From: Taeniopygia guttata
Lineage: Eukaryota; Chordata; Aves; Passeriformes; Estrildidae
Direction of reading: 5' to 3'
NCBI RefSeq assembly: GCF_048771995.1
Contig: NC_133026.1
Coordinates: forward strand, 93,647,501 to 93,711,500
Length of the DNA: 64,000 bases
Below, piece by piece: positions 46,801 to 59,800 of this stretch (the first letter of the stretch is position 1; each line of letters begins with the position of its first letter). The translations under genes and the position numbers were made by a program. The notes below the pieces were generated by a model. That model made no database searches. It was not told the DNA's origin and saw only the letters and a program-made list of their open reading frames with translations.

Positions 46801-49796
46801 CCTCTCAGGGACAGCACTAAAGGGCCTGATTATAATTTCTACCTGTTTTTCCACCACAAAAAAATAAATTGTCTCTGGTGCAGTTACTCTGGATTTAATT
46901 CAAAGCCAGGACCTGAAGCCTCTTTCATATGTGAGAATATAATAAGAAAAGGAAAAAAAAAAAAGTCTTATCATACTCATAAGTATATGAGAGCAATGAG
47001 GATCCCATCCTCTCATCCTCTGTGCTGAGGGATTGGCATTGCTCATCAGCCACGGTAACTGCAAGCAAGGCACATGATTTGGCAATGAGATTATCAGGGG
47101 ACACAGAGTAGAGCTTCTCACTGCTCCACCATACAGCTGTCTCCATAGGTGCCTGGGATCTTCCCACCAGTTTCAATGCATTCTGGTCCTGATCCCAGGG
47201 AGACCAATCTCTTTTCTTTCCCTAAAATTTGGCAAATGGGTACCCTATCTAATCAGGATTCAAGCTTCAATTTCACTTTCTCTTCCAGAAACCAGAAAAT
47301 CCTACAGGGAACTTGAAGGTAACACAGAGCCCACAGCAGAAAATTTCTTGCCTATAGTATGCACCAAAAGGGAAACATCACTTTAGGTGCAGGCACTCTA
47401 AGTTAGATTTCTCTGCATCTCTACAAACACTGTTGGCCAAAACTGTACTTTTTTTTTTTCAAATGTTATTTTTGAAAAAGGAAATCTCAGATTTACTGTA
47501 AATGCAGACGAGGAAGGCAAGAGCAGATGGGCAACATTTAAGTTACAAACCTAAGGGAAGATTTTTCATAAAAATCTCTTCAACTGCAGCTCTTAAAATA
47601 AAGAAAGATTTTCTGTTTTCCACAGTGACTCACTAAACCTTTATTTAGACAGTTGGTAAAAACACCACATCACATAATTCACTGTTTCTTTTTTTTTTTT
47701 TTAACTTCCCCCCCGATTTTTGCTCAGCTGCACTTTTAGAATGATGATGGTTTTTTCCTTTTAAAAGGAGGCAGGAATCTACATGAAGACATTTTGCCTC
47801 TTACTTTTTGTTGGCAATCTAAATATAGCTTGGAGTGGCTAATATTCCTCTTCAGACCCACAGCACAGCACCCGCTGTTGCGCATATTAAATAGGAGGAT
47901 TAAAATCTTTATGAGGGTTTCGTTCATTTTGTGGTAGACATTTTTCAGAGATGAGTTTCCATAGTCATTCAGAAATTCAAAACCAAAAAGCAGGGCCCAA
48001 AACATAATGATTTGGAATAAAGAGTTCGTCTTACCCATTAAGCAAGTCTCTTACTGTGCTGATTGCAGGAGGTCTAACTATTTGCAGAGTTGGACAACTT
48101 GTTTTCCACATAAGTGGCTCATGACGCTTATTTGTCTTCAGAAAGGCTGCAAGTTACATACTTGCTGCTGTTTGCTCTCAACCAACATGCTGCTGGGTGA
48201 TCATGAACACCCTTGTTTACCACTTAATCCAGTGGTAACTGAAAATACTCAAATTTTGGGGGCAGTGCTTAAAACCAGCAGTGGAACTTCATGCAGGACA
48301 GTGGAGGTTTCTCCCAGTACATGGATATGGACCACATGGGATTTTGCCAATTGACTGCTGCTCGCCTGATTCCAAGAGATTTTAAGCTCCCCAGTTCATT
48401 TCCTGAGAAATGAATTAAGGGTGTAAACACTTCACCACATACATCAAGCAGACATAAAATTATACAGGTTTCCCTGTGGCAGATGAAGCACTCTTAAATC
48501 AGGTTGCTTTAAAGTTTCGTCCAACACTTCCCGGACTTCCAAATTTCTGTCGTAGGTGCTACTTCTGGAAGGTGCTACCTCCAGCCATTCTCCTTGCTAG
48601 AGTCTGCAGTAATGCTGTGGGGATCTACATGCTGAAAAGAAGCTTATTGTAACCACTAGCTAGAAATGAAGATGACTCAAAAAACAAGAGAGTTCCAAGT
48701 TTTGTTTCTGTATCTGCATAAAAAAAATCTTGCTTCTTGGAATGGAAATTATTCTAGCTAAGATTCATTGTAAGATTCATTTTTATGTAAGATTCATCTT
48801 TATTCTAAGATTTTTTTTTTTCTCAGAGATGCTTCACTGGTCCCCGTGGTTCCCTTTTCTCCATAGCTGTGTGTTTTCTGCTTTTCTACATTCAAAGGCA
48901 TGTCCTCCACAGACAGGGGAGCTCAGCAACTGAAGAGCTGTGCATGAATGTCTAAGGAGCTAATGTTACCTTTGGTCATCTGATGATTCGGTATATTGCC
49001 TGTGAGGCAACTGGAGGGAGTAGCTCTGATGGGCACCACATGGGCCTAGTGAAGCAGTGGGAATATAGAGAAAATGTGTACAATTTAAAAGGGGAGAATA
49101 GTTCAAGAAATATCTTTACCTGAAGAAATATCAGCCTGAAAGGTAAGATGTGAAAAATGTTAAAAAAAAAGAGAGGAAAAAAAGGGGAGATATTTTACTA
49201 GGAAAACAGAAAAGTTCCACTGGGGTCTGTTTGAAGAAACTCATAACCTTTCCCAGAAGCTTGATGGTCTCCTTCTTCCTTGTGAAAAGCTATGTTCATT
49301 TGAAGAAATCATCAAATAAAAAAGGCTGAGTTTCTGAGTAGAACATGAATATTTGTGGTACTAACATCTGCGGTGGCCTTTCAATTCACTAGACCAAAAG
49401 CAAAGAAAAGGAGGAATTGGACCAGTCTAGTGGTTGAGAGTCTTTATTGCTTCCAAACCACATAAGAATTCATTTGTGCTGTTAGCATCAATTTATTATT
49501 TAGGGCAGCTCCAAGAAAAAATTTCTGCCTTTTTCTTAGATGAAGGACATCCAAGATATGATGCTTTTACAAACTATTGCATATCATGTCTCCTGTTTGC
49601 ATTTCCCAAGATGCTCCAGTCTCATCCTCGGCATTTCAGAGAAGAGGTGTGTAAGGACTACAGGAAAGAGGCCAGGACAGAAAGTCACGTTGGCCTGAGG
49701 TGTTGACAGGCAGCAGAGTGGGAAATCAGAATCCCTTTGGTCTGCTGGTATCTAAATCCCCCCATAACTGGGTGCCTCTGCTGTGCTTCTGATCTC
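43815..49796. other. Intergenic, no gene recognised
   Basis: Mostly AT-rich (especially 44,200-44,720). The block at 45,095-45,240 carries two AGATAAG GATA motifs, an E-box and TTGGCCAAT. No exon was recognised. Confidence 0.4.
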
Positions 49797-49876
49797 TTTT
49801 CCATACCGTATTAAAAAAAAAGTTAAAGTGCTTCTGTGGATTGCCCGTGAATGCCATGGTCTCTGTGTGTGCAAAA
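49797..49876 (+). repeat. Short duplicated segment, copy A
   Basis: The 48 bases at 49,829-49,876 match 50,704-50,751 at 43 of 48 positions. Both copies are preceded by TTTTCCATACC and an A-rich stretch, which is 21 bases long here. Confidence 0.85.
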
Positions 49877-50615
49877 TAAGAAACCATTTTATTTTCTAAG
49901 AATCCTTCTCTTTGAAGATGACCTGCTCAGAATTCATGAAATGTGATGGTTTTTCTTCATCTGGCATATGGATGGTTTCTCCTCAAATTTCATCTCTCTT
50001 CGGCACGGCTCACTCTATTTCAGTCATCCCTGCTGCCCACACTCATCCACCATTTACCCTGTATTTTGTAGACAGCTTCATAGAGCAAATCTGAAGAGAG
50101 ATAGTTGAGACTGATGCTGAGTTAAGAGACATTTAATCTTCATATAGCAGAAAAGCAAATGAGCAGCCATTTCTCCTGGTTAATTAATAGCACATGCTTT
50201 GTAAAGTGAAGTGCATCTTAGAGGCTGGACTCTCCTCTGGCTTTAGAGCAGTGTGATTCCACATGGCTCCAGTGGAGCCACTACAGGTATTTTTCACAGG
50301 GAAAATAGATTCATGTCCAGTAATTATAAATTTATGTTCACATAAGGTGGTCCAGCTGACCATGCTGTTCTCATTCAAAGTACCTAAATGCTGAGTTTCC
50401 AAAAACAGTGCCTGAAAATGTGGAAGTGGGTTTGGTAAGTGCTTCTGGAGAAATTGGAACAAACCCAACATTTTCTTAAGAATATTTAGTCTTCTTTTCA
50501 GCACTGTGGGAGGTTTGAGCTGCTGCTTTGCACATTTTTTAAGTGCCTTTCCTTTTGAGACACCTAGGGCAAAGGCCTCAGGCACTTGATGTTATCTGTT
50601 TTCATAAGAAGAGTT

Positions 50616-50751
50616 TTTTCCATACCACAAAAAAAAAAACCCCAAAAAAAAAAAACCCAAAAAACCCCCAAACAACAACAACAACAAAAAACACCAGAAA
50701 AACTGCTTCTGTGGATTGCCAGTGAGTTCTATGGACTCTGTGTGTGCAAAA
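50616..50751 (+). repeat. Short duplicated segment, copy B, with A/C-rich expansion
   Basis: This is the second copy of the segment at 49,797-49,876. The A-rich spacer between CCATACC and TGCTTCTGTGG is 77 bases here, made of A runs broken by CCCC and CAA units. Confidence 0.85.
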
Positions 50752-53700
50752 CTCCCACTGTCATCACCAAATAGCTGCACATAGGAAAAGAGTAGCCCAC
50801 ATAATAGATTCATGAACAGAATAAGCCAGGAAGGGCCCAGAACGGTGCAGCAGATACCCAGCCATGCCAGGTGTGGTGGGCAGTATGTGAATCTGGATAA
50901 AACAAATATCAAAAGAATCTAAAGTCTCAGTTACAAATCTGGAGAGGCCACAATATATATTTTAATTCTCTCAGAGGAAATTGTGCTATTAGTATACTGA
51001 AATACATTTCCCACCCTCCCGAAAGTGCTTCAAAAGCAGCATTTGGGATCAATTTGTCAATCCTTGAAATGCGGGCAAAATGGTCAAAGATGACATGCTT
51101 GATACTGAGAGGTAAACGTTGTCCAGTAGCTGAAGCTGCTCAGGGCAAAGCAAATTTCTAGGTGTAAGGGGATAATACTGCATGGGTAGCAGGAGTGAGA
51201 ACGCTTTCACCCTCTTGCATCAGCCCACGGAGCTCTGACCTGCCCTCGTAGATAAGGAGGCTGCTATGCCTGAGCTGATGAGAGCTCAGGACAGCATCTG
51301 ACCCCCTCCTGACTTTGAGCTCCACATTCACCACCTTCCACACAGGAGTGGACTTTTGGGCTGGCAGCCCAAGGACTGTACCAAGAATACAAGGAGTGCA
51401 ACCATGCTTGCCTCCCTGTGACACTAAAGGTGGCACCTCTTCCTTTTCCTGGTGGAGACCTCCAGTCTGGTGATAAGTGCAGCAGCAATCTGTGATTGTT
51501 TGCTTGTGCTCATCCTGCTGATGCTGCAGTCCATATATTGACTTGTCTGGGAGTCTCAGCTTCCAGCCATTCTAGGTCAGTCTTGTCCCCATCTCCTAAC
51601 CCACATTTTCTGTTTGTGTGCGTTGGTGGTTGAGCATCTGTCTGCATGGCACACCACCGTGTGTGGAAGACTGGATGTCTTCAGAGCAGGCAGCTGCATT
51701 TGCAGAAGCTGGATAGAAGTCAGATGCTAAAAAAAAATCTCTGGAAATCTTAGAGGTTCTTGGCTTTAAAGGCATTTAAAAAATAAACAAACCAACAAGC
51801 CCCCCCACCTTTAAAGATGTGCTTGGCAGAGTGTTATAAACAAAGAAAACCAGTTTGCCCGTGGGATATTTGATTCTCCTCGAAGATCTGCTTGCTTCTA
51901 TGCAGGTGGTACCAGCTGATGCAGAGGAAAGGAGTGATAATGTCTGGGGAAAAGGACAAATAAATACTCCAGGCTTTTCTATCGAGGGGAGAGGTTGAGG
52001 TGGAAACACTGAGCAGCACCACACCAAAACCAAGCCAAAACAATAAAAAATCAGTGAAAACAAGAAGAAAGGAAAAAAAGTCATTCTTTTTGGACAATAT
52101 AATCTGTTTTACTATTGACCCTCTTTACTGTCCAACTGATTTCATGTTTTCATGTCTTTGTTTGGACATGTAATCAGTTTCTCTTGGTGTTTATCTGTGT
52201 GCTAAGTTGCACTGGTTTTATCTGAGTGTGAACTGATTTCATTAAATCACTGCAAGCTGGATACTTTTACTGTACTTTGTACCATTTTTATTTCTGTTTA
52301 CTCTAAATTAATTAGTACCAGTGTCAGGCTGGAGAAAAGCACATCATTCTTCAGCACAGTAAGTGTCCATTGGTTTAACTCAATCAGTACAAGTTTCAAT
52401 TTAAGAGCAGCCAGAGTGGGCCAGGCCAAAATCCACTGGTATCCTGGTGATCAGAATATTCCAAAGCAGTACTTTGGTATGGGCACAGTGAGAGTACAAG
52501 CACAACATACCCTTTTATGACTCAGGGGCTTCATCTCTTTTTGCTTGCAGATGCTCTATTTTGATAGGACTTTTGGAATTGTTTTCCCATTTTTTTTTCC
52601 AAGGGAGTGTTCGTCTCAACCCTTACCCAGTCAATTAGACATCTGACAAAGGTTTTCTCATTCTGCACTTCTGTAGGTGTGTTAAAAGTTTTCTTAAGGA
52701 AAAAAAGCATCTTGCGCCTACATTTCTAAAGTGCTTGGGATCAACTCTTTCTATTAGCATTAGGTGGTCCCACCTTCTCCTTGGTAAAATTCAATTCAAA
52801 TAATAAAATGTGTTTTTTTGATATTTGTCCAAGCTTCTGCTAAATCAAATATTTAGTATCTCTAGAGCAGATTAAAGCCTCCCTCATTTAATAAACGGTG
52901 CTTAATATTGCCCTGACTTCTCAGCTTGTACCTTTCAAGCAAGACAATAAAACTCCCACACAGGCAGCTGGCACTACATGTGTTTGTACACAAAAATGAA
53001 GAAGTGGCACACAACTGTGTGTGGATGAAGGCTGAACTTTCCTCCACCAGCCATCCTGAGACCCTTCCAGGATTTTGTTTCAGTTGTCTCTCTTTCCCAG
53101 AAGCCACATTTGCTGCCTTTGCTGGCAGATTTGGCAACCTGATGTCACTTATTTGGTTAAAAGCTTCAAGTAGCAATTCCCCCTAGAGAAGGTGTCTTCT
53201 CCCACCCCATCCTGGGTAACCCAGGGCTTGTAGCTCTTTGCTTCTGATATTTTCACTGCATATCTGTAAAGGAGGCACACCTTTCTTTTCCCCATCCTCA
53301 CTGAATGAGCACAAAGGCTGCTTTCGTCCAGAGAGCGACTTGCATCACCTCTGGGGAGACAGTCCCCTGATGTGAGCTGAGGTTAAGGCAGCATCACCAC
53401 AGCAGCAAGGTAAGGTGGAAAACAATCACCTCTCTTAAATTCTGAGCCTTGTCTGCCTCTGAACATGGGACACAGGCAAGGATGGAGGGGCAGGAGGGAG
53501 TAGCAGAGAGGGCAGGGGTTGCAGACAGCCCCATTTGACGTTGTTCATTGTATAAGATAACATGAGCAGAAACTTCCCTTCCTGCTCACAAACAGGCAAC
53601 ACTTCACCTCTGTTGTGCCAAGAGGTTTTCATTTTACTATGCCTGGCATAAACTTTCAAGATCTTAATGTATTATGTCAGAAAAATTAGCTTTATTTCAT

Positions 53701-56700
53701 ACTTCCAGCATCTGGTGGTAGTGAGGAAGAGAGAGAGGAGCAGAAGGATGCTATTAGCAGCAGCTCTGCTGTGGACAAAACACCTGGACCTTTTTCCCCC
53801 TGCAAGAGCAATTGAATGCAGAACCTATGTCACTTGCTAGGGACTATCACCTTCCCACTGGCACAGCAGGGATGGGCCTGATGGGCCAGATTTAATGAGG
53901 AAAATGATGTTGCAGGGGATGCAGGGAAGGCTTAGGGCTCCACATACTCCCTCATGGTACTGGGGGTACAGCTGGGCAACAAAAGCAGCCCCAGAGAGCT
54001 TGGCAAGTGTGAACCACTGGTCTTGCTTGTGCTGTACTCCGCTGCGAGGTCAGTGGGAACCAGCTTCAGAGGGAACAGCCCTGCCATGTCACAGTACTCA
54101 TGTGCCCAGAGAGCACTGGGACACAGGTGCCTTCTGCCTTATTAATTTCTTCTTAGTATTATTTTTTTCTAGGTAGCACTTTGAAACCCACTTCTAACCC
54201 AGTCGCAGATCATAGGAAGAAAAGTGGAAGATTTCCATGAAAATCTTAATATCTTCAGCTGTTTATCCAACAACAGGATATGGATTTCAAACCTGCAATG
54301 CATATATGTAGAGGGAGAGAGGGAGAGAGAGAGAGAGAGAGAGTAGTGGCATAACTGAAAAAGGAAAAGCAATTTACTGTCTGATTTTTATTATGTATAT
54401 TCTCAGCAGGCAAACAAAATGTATTCACCCACCAAGTGATCAGAAAATAATATGTTTCTACTCTTATCAGACACAGGTATTGACTCAAGGGTTACCCATC
54501 CCAGCTCAGCCTTCAGATTTGGCAAAATTGATACATGAACACGTTTTGGTGCATGTTGCCATTCCTGATCTTTTAAAATACCTTTCACTCATTGTCTCAG
54601 GTTCTTAGATGAGAAAACTTGCTCTGTAGCCTGCCAGGAGCCCATGGGTGGTTACAGGGATTTGCCCACTGTTTTTGTGTAACGCAGCTTTGTTGGCCTC
54701 ACAGCAGCACATACACCCAAGGAAACTCTTGTGCAATATCCTTGGATACCTCTGGGCTTTTGGAAGGAGTCTGGGTCTCCTTATAATTTGAAGAGCTGCT
54801 GTCCACCTTTCGGGCTGACTCAGCCCTACGCAGTACCAATGGTTGTTTTGTGAAAGCTGTGCCACTCAAGGCCTCTTTATGATGGAGCTTATTCAACTTC
54901 TGAGCTTGACTTTTAGAGAGTGAAAGGAAAAATGACCTGGCTCCCCAAGCTGCCATGCACATGCTGAGGACACGAGCCCACCTCGAGGAAAGCACTGGGC
55001 TGACAGCCTGGCTCCAGTCACTGGCCAGCAGGTGACTGGGCACATCAGGCCTGACTTCTGGACAGGTGCCCTTGAGGGCAGGCATAACCTCAGGGCACTA
55101 AAAGTGATCCCTGCAAAGGAGGACACCTTTGTGAGGGCACTTCTGCCCCAGGCGGAGCTCAGGCCCCGAGTGCTTTTCCCTCTGCTGCTGGGGACAGCTG
55201 CCCCGAGAAAGCCTGTGGCATCCCTGTGCCCATCCATCCAGACAGAGCTTCATATTTGGAGATCAGCACATCTGTCAGAATGGTTTCCTACTGCCGGCTT
55301 GCAACCTTGCCATAAAGCTGCGATCACACCTTCAAACAACCCCTTGTTCATGGAATGTATTTCAAAGACTGGCAGATCTGGCTGGCAGAATGGGGTCCCA
55401 TATATGAATTAAAGTCTTTACTTTTTTCTTCCAGAAGTTTTCAAGAGTGCTAGTGACAGAAGAGGAAGGGAGGGAGGCAAATTAAAAACTTTTTATACAT
55501 TAGGTAGGTAAATGAAGCAAGCGAATGCAAAGACAAAGAGATGAAAGTCATATTTTATGGTAAACATCATGCAAGAGCTTCTTATTGGTGATGGGTGCGC
55601 AAAATAAGACACCAGAAGCCAATGAAAGAAATGGTTGTTAATACTCTGTCTAGAAATGATAGTTAGTACTGTGACTTTCTTTTTTTCCCCCACTGATTAA
55701 ATAATTTATATCAGAATACTTTTGTAATTTGAGTCTGTCAGATGGGAGCTCTTTTATATATAAATATATTTTTTTCTTTCCTGCTTTCTAATTAGCAAGG
55801 TACAAAACAGAACAGTAATGTATTACACAAGTGGAGAAGTGACATTGTCTGGAGAACCTGGCTGTGTCCTGATTCCCAACAAGGAGTGCTGCGATACTGT
55901 GCTCAGGAAGCCCAGACTCCTCTCCTTTCAGCAGCTAAAGAGTTAAAGAGACAGATCAAAGTGAGAAAAAGGAAAAATATTCCTTTCAGGCTTTGAAACA
56001 CTGTTGCCACCATGGAGAAGAGTAGTAGAAAATTAATAAGGTGGTGTTGGAGCAGATGCATGACCTGCAGTATAGTACAGAGGGCAAGAGTTCAAATATA
56101 AATAAATATGTATGGCTGTGCTATGTCTTATTAGATAAGAGTGCTGTCTCGTAAGCAGTTTAGGTGCAGCGAAGTGGCATCTGTAGTACTTGTGAGACAA
56201 GGAGCTGCACCACAAACAAGCCTTCTGATTAGCCAGGGATTTTCTAAGAGGACAGCAAGAGCCAGAAGGGACATTCACCATTCCAGCTCTCTGGGATCAA
56301 GGTATCAGGCATGGTGGGGGACAGGGGGTAAGTCTCCTGCAGTGATCCTGGCAGGATCATTTGGGAGGCAGGACCACTGTGTTCAGCATCCCGAAAGATT
56401 CTCCATGAACAAACTCCCCTATGTTTTAAAGCAAATTTAAAATGCCATACTACAAGGTGCACAGCAGATGCTAAGTCTCCTCAACTTCCATTCTTCCAGA
56501 TCAAAACTTCAGGAGACATCCTCTTGCACAACATATAGATCTGAGGGATGCATTTCAGAGCTATTGTTTGAACATCCCAAAGCCAGTGAGTGCTTGGGCC
56601 AGGACACAGTGATGGCAACAGATGCAGACCCCAGCCTTCCCCGAGAAAAGCCTGAGACTCCTTTGTGTTCAGATCTACCTCAAATAAACCTAACAGAAAT

Positions 56701-58438
56701 CACCTCACAATAATTTCTCAGCCACAGGCTAATTTGAAAGTTATATTTAAAGGTATATGGATTTTATGACGATTAGATCATGATGAATTCTGTTGCCGTT
56801 TTTTTCTTCCTTGTGGAATTACTTGTGAAAAGAAAGGAAGCAGCATTTAAGGCTGAAATGAGCTGATTACAAGCAGTCTTAAGAAAAACAAAGACACAGA
56901 CAAAATAGAGATTATCATTCTTTATCAGTTACAAATAAACTTCACCTCAGGTTTTCCACTTCAGTTGAGCTTCCCCTCTATTTTTCAGCAAAATATTTCT
57001 CAAATAGTTCCAATGACCCAAACCAAGCATTTTTCACAAGATTAATTTCTCTGCTGCAGAAGTTCATTTATCCCAAGGCAGACTCCGGCACAGACATGGG
57101 CAAGGCTTGTCAGGTAATGTGGAAACAAATGTAGGCAAAAGAAGGAATTGATTCCACACAAGTTTCACCCCTCCCCACTGCACCTCCCTTCTTTACTTTT
57201 ATAGAGGGGGATCAGTGACATGGATAAGCCACAGGAGTAAAGCTCGCGTGGTTTGTACATGTCACCAGAACCCCTACAGAAAAATGCAGCTTCATAATAT
57301 GTACAATTTCGGTTTAGTTTATTATTTATAATACCTGGGTACCAACAAAAAAGCTCAGACACTAATGCAAAGTTTTTAATTTCTTAGTGCGTTGACATCA
57401 CTTACTGTCTTTCTCAATGTATTTTTATTTGTTTGATCTTCTATAAATTTTTCTCTTTGTTCTTCAGATGGAATAGCAAATCTAGTTCATTCTGAAGACA
57501 CTCTGCTGGTATAAAGTAACTGAAAAACCTTTAAAAATTTAGAGTTTTAAGTGTGATATCATGTCCCATAAGAATATTTGTATCATTACAGGACACAGTA
57601 TTACCTAATTCTCTGGAAATATGAAATTCCATTAATTTGTAAGATTATCTATTTTAGTTATTTTAATGCAGACAATTTAGTGGAGAGAAAGAACTAAATA
57701 TTCTGTTCCTATCCCTGCTTTGTTTCAGTGTGATTTTGGCTACATCAACATTTGCAAACCTTTCTTTCTTTCTAACACCTTCATATCAAAGCACCACAGC
57801 TGAAGCTTTTAGTGCAGGTTCTGCTCATGGAATCAGATTTCTAAGGTTGTGGTACTTGCTGACTGCCTGTCCTACTTCCTTCTTACTTTGGCAGTGGCTG
57901 AGCCCATTAATATTTTGAAGAGAAGCTGGAAAGTATCTCTTTCCATAGACTCGTGATCAGACCAGGCATTCAGCTGTCTAGGAAAAGGGACAATGGTGGC
58001 TGACAGTAGGTGAAAATTTGAGGATTTGGGGTTTTCGGTGGGGAAATTTGGCAGGGCCAAGGAGCATCAGGTCCTGAGCAGGAACAAGTGGTTTGGGCAG
58101 AAGAGGGTTAGTAAGAGGGAGGAAGGGCATAGGAGGCAAGGTTTACTGGAGGGCCAGAGTTTTTCACCCAGCATGTGGTCACAGATTACATCCTGACAGT
58201 GTCTTTTACTTGAATCCCACCAGGATCAGGAAAATGGGCTCAGGAGCATTGTTCTCCCTCACTATGCTTGTCTGGCACCTCCTCCACCATCTTCTCCGCA
58301 GAACCTGCTGCCAGTCCAGCCACGAAGCACCTCAGCCTCTTCCTTTACCACTGAGAGCCCTGTCGACCACCACTTTTACCTCCTCCAAACACAGCATCCC
58401 TCTAGTCCTTACTCTGACATTATTATGTATTCTCTTCC
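50752..58438. other. Intergenic, no gene recognised
   Basis: It contains a GA repeat (54,310-54,344) and a moderately GC-rich block at about 54,850-55,250 with open frames on both strands that match nothing known. The rest is ordinary non-coding sequence. Confidence 0.4.
54310..54344 (+). repeat. (GA)n microsatellite
   Basis: GA/GGGA repeat of about 35 bases. Confidence 0.9.
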
Positions 58439-58470
58439 TACACACACACACACACACACGCACGCACACG
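58439..58470 (+). repeat. (CA)n microsatellite
   Basis: About 15 CA units with two CGCA interruptions at the 3' side. Confidence 0.9.
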
Positions 58471-58911
58471 GAGAGAATTAAAAGAAAGCAATGAAGAATC
58501 AGTGGCCAGTGGAATGATGGATAATAAAAGAACACTTTAAAATGAGCAAAAAAACTGTGAACAGTTGTGGGACCATTGCTAGAGACAGCTCACAGCATTG
58601 CAGGGTTTAACAAAGGAAGATCAGAAGTGTTGACTAGACACTTTTGTTCTGAATTTGCAATGAAGCTGGAGGGTGTAGCTATCCCGTCTGACGTTTCTGC
58701 AGGAGCAGAACGTTTATCTCTGCTACAAAGGAAGATCTGAGGCAGCACCTGCTAAAATTAAGCTTTCCCAAAAACAGCTCTATTAATTTGCACTCTGGAG
58801 TTTTAAAGTGAGTGGCTAAGGAACTTTCTGAAATACCCTCATTAATAATTCACAGATGTTGGGAGAATGAGTTAATTTTGGAGCCTGAAGGTCAGCAGAC
58901 ACTGCTCTAAA

Positions 58912-58958
58912 GGAAAAAAAAAAAACAAACAAAACAAAAAAAAAAAACCAAAAAAACC
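58912..58958 (+). repeat. A/C-rich low-complexity tract
   Basis: A runs joined by CAAAC and CC units; similar in style to 22,292, 41,658 and 50,627. Confidence 0.85.
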
Positions 58959-59559
58959 TGCTAGAAAGAAGAGAAAAAAGAAAGTAATAGAGAGAAGTAG
59001 AGAACCAGGAACCAGCAAGGCTGACAACTCTAGATACATCCTGAAAACAAATTTTTAGGGCAACTATACTGAAAGATTTAGAGTCTATACATATATATAT
59101 ATAGGATGTGCATATCCTCATATAAAACAAAGGCTAGCCATAAAAAGTGCCGAGTGGTAGTTCAAGTCCTTCCCTGTTGTTAGGATGTGAGGTTTCATAA
59201 ACTCAAATTATCAAGGCCATTGCCCAGGCACCCAAAGGATAATTTGGTGCCTGTGTTTTGCTCACAGTGGGAAGCTGAACTGGGGATGCCACTGCCCCAG
59301 GTGTCCCTGCATTCTCAGGGAGGATGCAGTGGTATGGTCCAACAGGGCCACGCTGCACAAAGCACCCCGTGGTAACACCTTGGGCCACCCTCCAAGCCTT
59401 GCCCAGGTGTTTGAAGTGAAGCTGACGACACATTTGAGGTCAAGAAGAAGCTTGCCCTTGGACCATGGGGGTAAAACATGGAGTTGCATCTCTGTGGCTT
59501 CAGCAACCCAAATGGCTGCTGCCAGGTAGGGGTCTCAAATCCCTACTTTCGTTTTAGAG

Positions 59560-59800
59560 GATCCACTTTCTTGCAAATCTAAACGGCATTTTTATGATTA
59601 TTTCCAGTTGTTACATGATTCTTATTATAGTTCAGCACTGACGTCAGCAATAAACAATAATAGGATTGTGAACTATTGCTCTTTCTAATAAAATTATGCT
59701 TCTTCTCTGTATTATAAATCTAATAGCTATTACATCAGTACCCATAAATATATATCATTGCTTACCTTTTTAATATATACAGGGCATTGCATGCCCCAAC
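59560..59800. promoter_or_regulatory. Candidate enhancer with CRE, FOX and SOX motifs
   Basis: A non-repetitive AT-rich block carries a perfect CRE (TGACGTCA, 59639-59646), followed within five bases by the forkhead-type TAAACA (59651-59656) overlapping the SOX-type AACAAT. Motif density is suggestive only; conservation cannot be tested here. Confidence 0.3.

Noticed and set aside
54699..55412. Opposing open frames of about 126-128 codons
   Set aside because: Locally higher GC explains the length; no similarity to known proteins and no splice context.
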